From JAQIBY01 sp963676165 (GTDB lineage: Bacteria; Bacteroidota; Bacteroidia; Bacteroidales; ML635J-15), in the NCBI GenBank assembly GCA_963676165.1, contig OY781043.1:3472001-3536000 (forward strand): a stretch of DNA of 64,000 bases, read 5' to 3'. The translations under genes and the position numbers were made by a program. Numbering within the stretch: position 1 is the first letter of the stretch; the number at the start of each line of letters is the position of its first letter. This document shows positions 53,200-61,400 of this stretch, in pieces. The notes below the pieces were generated by a model. That model ran no database searches. It was not told where the DNA came from and saw nothing but the letters and a program-made list of their open reading frames with translations.

Positions 53200-54317
53200 C
53201 CAATTTAACTTGGATATGCCGCAAATAATTGGTATATTTAGGCATGAAAAAACCAGTACAATTTGATATAAAAGAAAGCCTTCCGGAACTAAAAAAATTA
53301 AGGTTAAAACAGCCTACTTTGTCAAAACAAAAACGAGTGGATTGCTTAATCCACTTAAAAACATCTAAGTTTAAAACCCGACAAGATCTGGCCAACTACC
53401 TAGGAGTCCACATCCGCACCCAGGAACGTTGGTTAGCACAATACAGGACAGAAGGGATCATATCATTAATATCAAACGAACCGCAAATCAGAGCGTCAAA
53501 AATCATCACCCCCGAGATCCATGATGCGCTGGAAGCTAAGCTCAATAACCCAGACTCCCCGTTTTTAGGCTATTGGGAAGCGCAACAATGGGTTGAAGAA
53601 GAATTCAATGTTTCAATAAAATACCATTGGTTAAGAAAATACTTAATTACCCATTTTAAAACGAAGCTGAAAAGCCCCAGGAAATCCCATTACAAAAAAG
53701 ATGAACAGGCTATCGAATCCTTTTTTAAAACTGCCAGAGACATTCAACAACCTTAGAATTAGTCTGGATAATGATAAATATTCAGGAATAAACCTGTACT
53801 TCCAGGATGAAAGCCGTTTCGGATTAATGACACATATAGGCAAATATCTTACCGCCAAAGGGATTAAGCCGATAGTCAAATATCAACATGCTTTTAAAAA
53901 CACTTATCTGTACGGCAGTTACTCTCCGGTAAATGGAGATTCGTTTGTATGGGAAATCAATGGTACAGACACCAAAATATTTGAGGCTTACCTACAGGCT
54001 TTTTCCAAACATCGTGAGACAGAATATAAAATTGTAGTTATTGACAATGCAGGGTTTCATTCAACTAGGAACATAAGTGTCCCGGACAATATCTTATTGC
54101 TCAATATTCCCCCTTATTGTCCCGAACTGAATCCTTGTGAAAAAATATGGCAACACATCAAATCAAGGTTCAAAAATCACACTTTTGAAACGATGAAAAA
54201 TGTAAAAGATTGGTTGGCAACAAGTGTAAACCAAATGACAGAAAAACAAATAATGTCAATAACCCTCAATGAAAAATATTTAACTAGTTTCAATGAGGCA
54301 TTATTGGGTTAAATTGG
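53200..54317 (+). mobile_element. IS630-family insertion sequence
   Basis: 1.12 kb, perfect terminal repeats CCAATTTAAC / GTTAAATTGG flanked by TA on both sides (53198-53199, 54318-54319), the target duplication of the family. Inserted between the two Rhs modules. A left-end fragment of the same IS is at 44770. Confidence 0.93.
53244..54312 (+). CDS. IS630 transposase, two overlapping frames
   Basis: The first frame (53244-53756) has the helix-turn-helix part (TRQDLANYLGVHIRTQERWL). The second (up to 54312) has the DDE catalytic domain: Asp in YFQDESRFG, Asp in VVIDNAGFHS, Glu in CPELNPCEKIW. They overlap around 53701-53756 and differ by one base of phase at a CCTTTTTTAAA run near 53720. This may be programmed frameshifting, as in several IS630 members, or a small indel that broke the gene. 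I list it as one gene. Confidence 0.85.
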
Positions 54318-54370
54318 TATGAGACCCGATATTTACAAACGATAGTGCAGTAAATAGCGATGGTTGAATT

Positions 54371-54404
54371 GTCCCGATACCTTTTTTGATATGTTTATCG
54401 GGAC
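54371..54404. terminator. Hairpin right of IS630
   Basis: GTCCCGATA / TATCGGGAC, 9-bp perfect stem with a T-rich loop. It may terminate transcription from either side. Confidence 0.6.
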
Positions 54405-54434
54405 TCACACTGTATTTCTGCAAAGTTTGAAGTG

Positions 54435-54457
54435 GTAAAAAAACAAGGCGACCAAAA
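54435..54457 (-). terminator. Terminator after second MORN lipoprotein
   Basis: AAGGCG...CACCTT stem (one mismatch) followed on the - strand by a run of seven T. It shares sequence and position relative to the gene end with 49759-49782. Confidence 0.6.
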
Positions 54458-54504
54458 AGCCACCTTACCTTAACATTTATATCCTTTACAACTACTGTTT
54501 TAAT

Positions 54505-55371
54505 TTACTCGGGGAATTCGTTTGAGGCATTATCGACATTATCTAAAACAACAATTTCCGAATAATAAGTGTTGTATTGATTTATCTCATTGGCTAGAAA
54601 AAATTGAACATTAAAATAAAAATGTCCACTTTTTTGTACCTTCTGCTTATAGGTTGCTTCGCCATAATTGCTAATCGTTATTTCTCCAGAATCAAATAAG
54701 CTTTTTAGTTCCGTATCGGAAATCTTTACGTTTAGCTTATTTTTTTCATTTATTGGTCCATAAATTTTTATATCTGCATTAAAATATTCCCCCACATATA
54801 CCGTATCAACCTTTGGTTTTATCTCACAATATCTATATTCCTCAAGAAGGTTATTGTTTTTAGAATATTTTTTAAAATACTTTGTTCCACCATTTTCAAA
54901 ATATGTATCTAATTCTATTTCTCCATTTGGATAATAAAATTTTGAATAGCCGTGTTCAATTCCATTCTTAAATTCTACTTCCTTTTCTAGTGTTCCATCA
55001 GGATAAAACCAGCGACATATACTATCTTGCTTATCATTTTTTAAATATCCTTCAATAATTAACACTCCATTTTTAGAATACTCTTTATGAAAACCATTGT
55101 TTTTACCATCTTTATATTGTGCTTCCCAATGCAATTTACCATTTTCATAAAAAAATCGACGTACTCCATTTAACTGCCCATCAAAATATTTAGCTTTCTC
55201 TTTAATTACTCCAGTTTTGTAGTATTCATAATAATCCCCATGAAGCTTCCCATTTTTTATTTGGTATTTTTCTCTTAATTCTCCAGATGAATAATATTCT
55301 CTTTCAGTTTTAATATTATTACATGACAATAAAAGAAACACTATGAATAAGCTATACAAACGACTTTTCAT
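54505..55371 (-). CDS. MORN-repeat (YwqK-like) lipoprotein partner of long Rhs
   Basis: About 288 aa. I start at ATG 55371 (MKSRLYSLF) which gives a proper lipoprotein signal with lipobox LLLSC; an in-frame ATG at 55392 is just upstream. MORN variant repeats (YYSSGELREKYQIKNGKLHG, GVRRFFYENGKLHWE, ICRWFYPDGTLEKE, HGYSKFYYPNGEIEL) are followed by a beta-rich domain. Paralogous to the lipoprotein at 49819 but diverged in the second half, as expected if each is specific for its own tip. C-terminal tail NASNEFPE. It lies 32 bases after the long Rhs gene. Confidence 0.8.
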   Translation of the reverse strand: MKSRLYSLFIVFLLLSCNNIKTEREYYSSGELREKYQIKNGKLHGDYYEYYKTGVIKEKAKYFDGQLNGVRRFFYENGKLHWEAQYKDGKNNGFHKEYSKNGVLIIEGYLKNDKQDSICRWFYPDGTLEKEVEFKNGIEHGYSKFYYPNGEIELDTYFENGGTKYFKKYSKNNNLLEEYRYCEIKPKVDTVYVGEYFNADIKIYGPINEKNKLNVKISDTELKSLFDSGEITISNYGEATYKQKVQKSGHFYFNVQFFLANEINQYNTYYSEIVVLDNVDNASNEFPE

Positions 55372-55403
55372 ATTTACATTAACACAATACATTTACATTG
55401 TTT

Positions 55404-58400
55404 TTATTTGTTAGTAGGATATTTTACAGTTTCAAGAACTACAGAGCCATCCTCTTTAACAACTGTTCTTGTAAATGTAATTGAATCTGGCACTTGTATT
55501 CCTTCCTCGCTATTTACAGTTTTTAAAACTGCTTTGTCTTTTTTGTTATTCTTTTCCTTTTTAATGTTTTCACGTCCTGCATAATTTCTTTCAATTATAT
55601 CCTTCCCCTTTTTCACTCCATCATATAACGCTTTAGGAGTTCGTATACTTTGTCTTCCCCTTCCTGCTCTAGGCAAATCATCTGTATCAATTTCGTACAG
55701 AGACTGTCCATCAGGAACATTATATCCTTCTTCTTTAGCAGACCTTGAAGTTAATCTTGCCCCATCTCTATTTCTCGTATTGTCTTTGACACAATCCGTA
55801 AACACAGCAAAATCATCAAAATTACCATCAAAACGATCATTAGCTCTATTAATTTGAGAAGGATCTCTGTAGGTATGGTATACTCTGGCTTTATGTCTTG
55901 ACTTTATATAATACATTCCATCATCACCTTTTCTAACTCGTCCTTTTATTCCATGTTCTTTTTTGTAATTACGAGCAGCTTCTCGTGTGCCAAACAATCC
56001 CAATGGGTCTGTGAAAATTATTGGATTATTATTAAACGTTGCATAAGACGATTGCCATGGATAAGTAACTGGGTCAACATTCCATCTCCTTGCAATGCGT
56101 GTATCATATTCCCAAAACATCGCGGTGTAGTGGCTTCCCTCTTGTCCTGTGATTTCTGGGTCTTTTTCCATGCCGTTGAACCCAAACCTATACTCTTGCA
56201 GATTATCGGCTTCCAGAGGGAGTCCAAATGGCCAGTATGTTGTTGATGATACGATCACAGGACTAAAATAATCAATATATTGATCACTGTCAAGATTATT
56301 TGGCTTTTTTTGATTATTAATAACTGCAACTACATTTCCAAGATGATTGGTCAACTCATACTTTTTAGCAGATCGAACCGCTTCATTTTGGCTCTCCATT
56401 TCAGCATCAATACTACCCAAACGGCTACTACCATACATATAAAGCTCTAACAATTCAAGATTGGCAGGGTTTTCATTTGCATCTGCATTCCCAATGTAAG
56501 TTGCCATAACATTTCCCTGTGCATCTCTACTATAAAAGGTTGTTTTCCAATTTTCAGGGGCTAAAATATCACCTGTTTCATTTTTGACTTTCTCAATTTT
56601 AAATATCCGGTTTCCCATAGCATCGTAACGGAACTCCAGGTCTGACTTTTCTGAATTTGCTATGCGGATTACTTCAGCAACTTTTCCCGAAGGTGTCCAT
56701 ACGATTGTATAAATTTCCTCTCCGTCATCAGAAATTAAATTACCTATCTCGTCATAAGTATAATTGCCACTCGATTGAGATGATATACTTGGGAGATTGC
56801 CTGTATTCGTAATGTTACCAAGTTTATTACTTGTTTTTCTTAACTCAGAACCAACAGTAACTTCATCAGGATACGTATAACTTATAACATCATCTCTCTC
56901 CAGACCAAAATGACGAGTCAGCTGTTCTAAATTTCCATCGAGATCGTACTCGTAAGAAGAATTTGCTCCCAAAGTATTCCCTATAGAATAAGTACCTACA
57001 GCATTGCCCTCGTAAGATTGCATGCCAACAAGACGGTTCAACTGATCATACTCATAGGAATACATATCAGAAATCATATTCCCATTTTGGTTTACGGTAC
57101 TAATCATACGCTTTATGTTTCCATTGTATAAATCCGGTGAAAAGTCACTATCGTTAACCGAGGATAAAAAACTGGTATTTCCAGAGTTGTAGTCATCTTC
57201 AAAATATGCCAGACTGTAACCAAAGGCATCTTCAGCAACAGCAGAATGCTGGTTTAAGGATGTAGGATTATATGCAATACCATCACTACCCATATCTGTA
57301 CTTCGCTCTGCTTTATCGCGATTCACAGCTTTCAACCAACCTTGAATAGTGTAAGCCATATCTTGACCTTGTACTTTGTTGTCTCCAACTTCAATTCTTG
57401 CCAGTGGTCCATGCAAATAGTAATAGTACTCTGCATCACGTTCCCAAGTATAACCATCACGACTTGTCCAGACATCTGTCAAGCGGTTTGCTGCATCATA
57501 ATCATATTTGTGATGAAATTCATCAGTTTTTCCATCCTGATAGATTACTTCATTGACATTTCCACTTAACAAATCGTATGAATAACTCAAGTGTACATAC
57601 TCTAAATCTGTCCCTGACATTATGGGTGTATGATGCCACAATTCTTTCACATTTCCATGAATATCGTATGAATAATAAGTTGCAACATCATAATTGTTTT
57701 GAGAGGCATCTTTTCTGAATTCAACACAAGCCACACGATTACGAAGATTATCCTGATTGTAAGGAAAATTCGAAGGGGATTCTGAATACGTAGTTTTCAT
57801 AACCTGGCGTTTGCCTGTTATATAACTTGGGTCGTCTAGGAACTGATTCCAAAAAGTGTTGGTAAGATCAAAAACACCAGCGCTTGAGCTGTAAAATGGG
57901 AAAGATTCAACATCTGCATTTAAGTCAACTTCCCCCGATTCAATAGGACGACTAAGTTCATCATATTTAGTAAAAGAATAACGATATACATTTTCATTTC
58001 GTTGTTTTGTATTTTGTGACAATAAAACTCGTCCTAGCAAATCGTAGTATAGTCTTCCCGAATAGCAGTATTCTAAATTATCCAAAGAAGAATTAGACAT
58101 TTGATCATGATCTGGCATATACGAAGAAACCATTTGATTAAAAGAGTTGTATTTATATACTGTAGCCTTTCTGTGCTCAGTTTGATAAGAAGTAATTCCA
58201 TTTTCACGATCATCATTAATATCTTCAAAATCATCATAATTGACAGGTTCTAACCCATCAGGAGGAACAGTTTTTATGAGATTTCCTGCCTGATCATAAT
58301 AATACAATGTCATGTAATTAACAGGATTTCTTCTTAGAAAAGTCAGGCTTTCACTTACGGTTAAACAAGAATCAATAATAACTCGCCTAATACTATCACG

Positions 58401-61400
58401 CAAATTATTAATGTACTGTATAGAATCTGCTTCTTGTAAATAATCATTAACAATTGACTGCATTGTTCCGCAGTCTGATTGAGGAATGCTAAAGTTCTCA
58501 TTAAATGGTAAACTAATCTCACATAAAGGATTAGTTGAAGCGCTATCACAAACAACAGAAGCATTTGGATCTTCATAGCAATCAGTATCCATCCTATATA
58601 AAAGAGAGACATCATCAATTGCAAATTTTTCAAAAGATGTATTGCTATTCGTTTTCACTTCAATACTAAGATTTACAAGCCCTTCATTATAAGAGTGAAA
58701 ATAATACCTGATCTTCTTCCAATCAATATTTACTGTATCCAGCTCTGTTAAGTAAAAATCATTATGTGTTTTGACGAATTCATACATTTGATCTTCAATA
58801 AAGCCAATAGTAGGTTTGTTTCTAGAGGGCAAACATAACTGTTCATTCTGGTCTTTAACAACAAAATGGATCGCATTTTGATCTGATAAATCACCATCTA
58901 AATTTTCAAGATTAACCCAAAACTCAAATGCGTAATCAGTGTTTTTTTCTAAAGACACCTGTTGCTCCCAAACTGTTGTATATGGATATTTAGAATTATT
59001 TGAATAAACAGAAAGAAAATTCCCATTTGGGTCATTGTTTGTATGATCAATAACATCCCCATCATCAAAATTAGAGATATCACTATCTATACTAAAATAG
59101 AGTTTAGTATAATTAGAACCCCATGCTGAACCATTTGAGTTAAGAAAATCAGTATAGAACCCCAATTCATTAAATTCAACATTGGAGACCTCATCACCAT
59201 CATTCATAAAAGGAACTTGAAAGTCTGAATTATATAAACCAACCTCTCCCCAACTAATTTCAAAAAGTTCAGATGCAAACGGAGTAATCACCCCACTAAT
59301 CAGTTCATAATAGACTAGCCCATTACTTTCAACACGAGCTAAACCTTCAAAAGCAGCACGAATCTGACCATCAATATACACTGCAACTTCATCAATATAA
59401 ATATTTTCAAATGCTTCAATACTATCATAAGTAAAATAATTGGATTCATAATAATCAATATTTGTACCATCTGGTCCATAGTTACCATATGGCAGGTTTA
59501 ATCTAATCTCTGTTGTACCAATAGTAGCTTCACTTGACAGAGAGTTTGAATTAATCAAAGTTGTCAAATGTGACAAAATAGTATTAATCGGTGACGTATA
59601 TTCAGGTTGTGAAGTAACCCGAATTACAGAGCCGAAGTAATTATCAGGCGCTTTAAGAGCAATTTCATAAAATTGCCCGTTAATATCTTCAACAATCATA
59701 TTAGCAAACCTGCTCGTTCCATTAACTGTCAACCTAGAAAAATCAGGAGTAATTGAGATTATCTCATCTAACTGTATCCCCAAAGAAAAAGAACCAGGAT
59801 AAACCAACTCTATTGAAACTCCCATCACATTTATTTCCTGATCCATAATTTCAATACTAGGCAAACTATTTTGGGATAAATACTGCTTCATATATGCAGT
59901 ATAAAAATTATCGTAAATTTGATATTCATCGGAATTTTCAAATTGACTCCCTGCATTATAGTTACTACTAATTAAATCAGGAGCTTCTGGCAATTCATCA
60001 ATACAAGAAACTGGATAAATATTACCTGGAGTATACAACAATAGATACTCGTATTGATTATTAACAACAGACAGAATGCGAATTAGGTTATTCCCAGAAA
60101 CAGTTCCATATTCTGGAGGAGAGACCCCGACAATTTGACTCACATCTGAAAGGTCACTCCCTTCTTCTGAAACAAGATTAAATATAAGTTCCTCTCCATC
60201 ACCATTTGTTAGGACAAAATCCAATTGGCTATTTGAGGGAGGAATATAAGATGACAACCAGTTCCATACTTCACCGTTATAATTGGTAGCCTCATTCAAT
60301 GAAATTAATAGGTCTGGACCAATCATACCAAACTGATTAAGATCATTAAAACTAGTAACTGAATTCCATTCACCAAGTGCAAGCATACCTGAAATTATTG
60401 ATTGTAATTGTCTTCCCGTTGAAGTCAAACTACAATAAGGCTCAAACTCACAATCAAATAAGCCAGAAAAACATGAAATATTCCCTAAAACAGTAAAATC
60501 TTCCAATACGCCAGCAACAGAACCTTCGGTCTCAACACTAACAGTAAAAGCAAATTCATACCCTAACAGTTCTTCGTCTGCAGTTGCAGGGCGAATACAA
60601 CAAACTGACTCTATATCATCAAAAGTATAAACATTAGTACCTGTCAAATCTAAAAGAATAGAACAACTTGTGTTATTCCTTTCAAAATCTAAGTAAAGTT
60701 CTTGAATCGTTGCCCCTGCATAAGAAACAAATTGTATATTTCCATCAACACCCAAAAGTTCATCATTTAACATGACACCGAAATTATTGTTAAGTCCAGA
60801 CATAACACAATTAGCACTATCCTCATGTTGGTCATAAACACTATCCTCATCACCAAGCAGGAAATCTTGAATGAAAGCAAACAAAGCAATTGTTTCTGGA
60901 CACTGTCCACAGAATTCAGAATTCATAATATTAACATATGCCATTGTATTTTCTACGACTTGTGCCGCTAGTTCACCATCTTGTTGAATCCAGTTTATAT
61001 TCCAAGTAAGATAATCAACATTCCAATACGGTAAATACTCTTCAGACCCTTCAAGTTGAGAGTTTTGGGTTACATAATCAGGAAACCTAGCTGTTTTATT
61101 AGCATACAAACCAGATAATATAGTATTACAAGGCTGAAAAGCATTAAACGCTTGAAAATCGGGGAAATATGCTAAGAAAATATTACTATAATGAGGAGAA
61201 TTCGAAGTCTCTAGTGCGTAGATGAAGCCATTTGCAGAAAAATTATAATCAGGATTTCCAATACAAGAATTATATGCATTTTCATAATGAATTGCATTAA
61301 GTGCGTAACATCTTGCTAACAAACTCAATTTAATCTGCCTATAAAAGCCTTTAAACAAATCCCACGCCTCTTCCGAATTAATATGAATGCTGGTATTACC

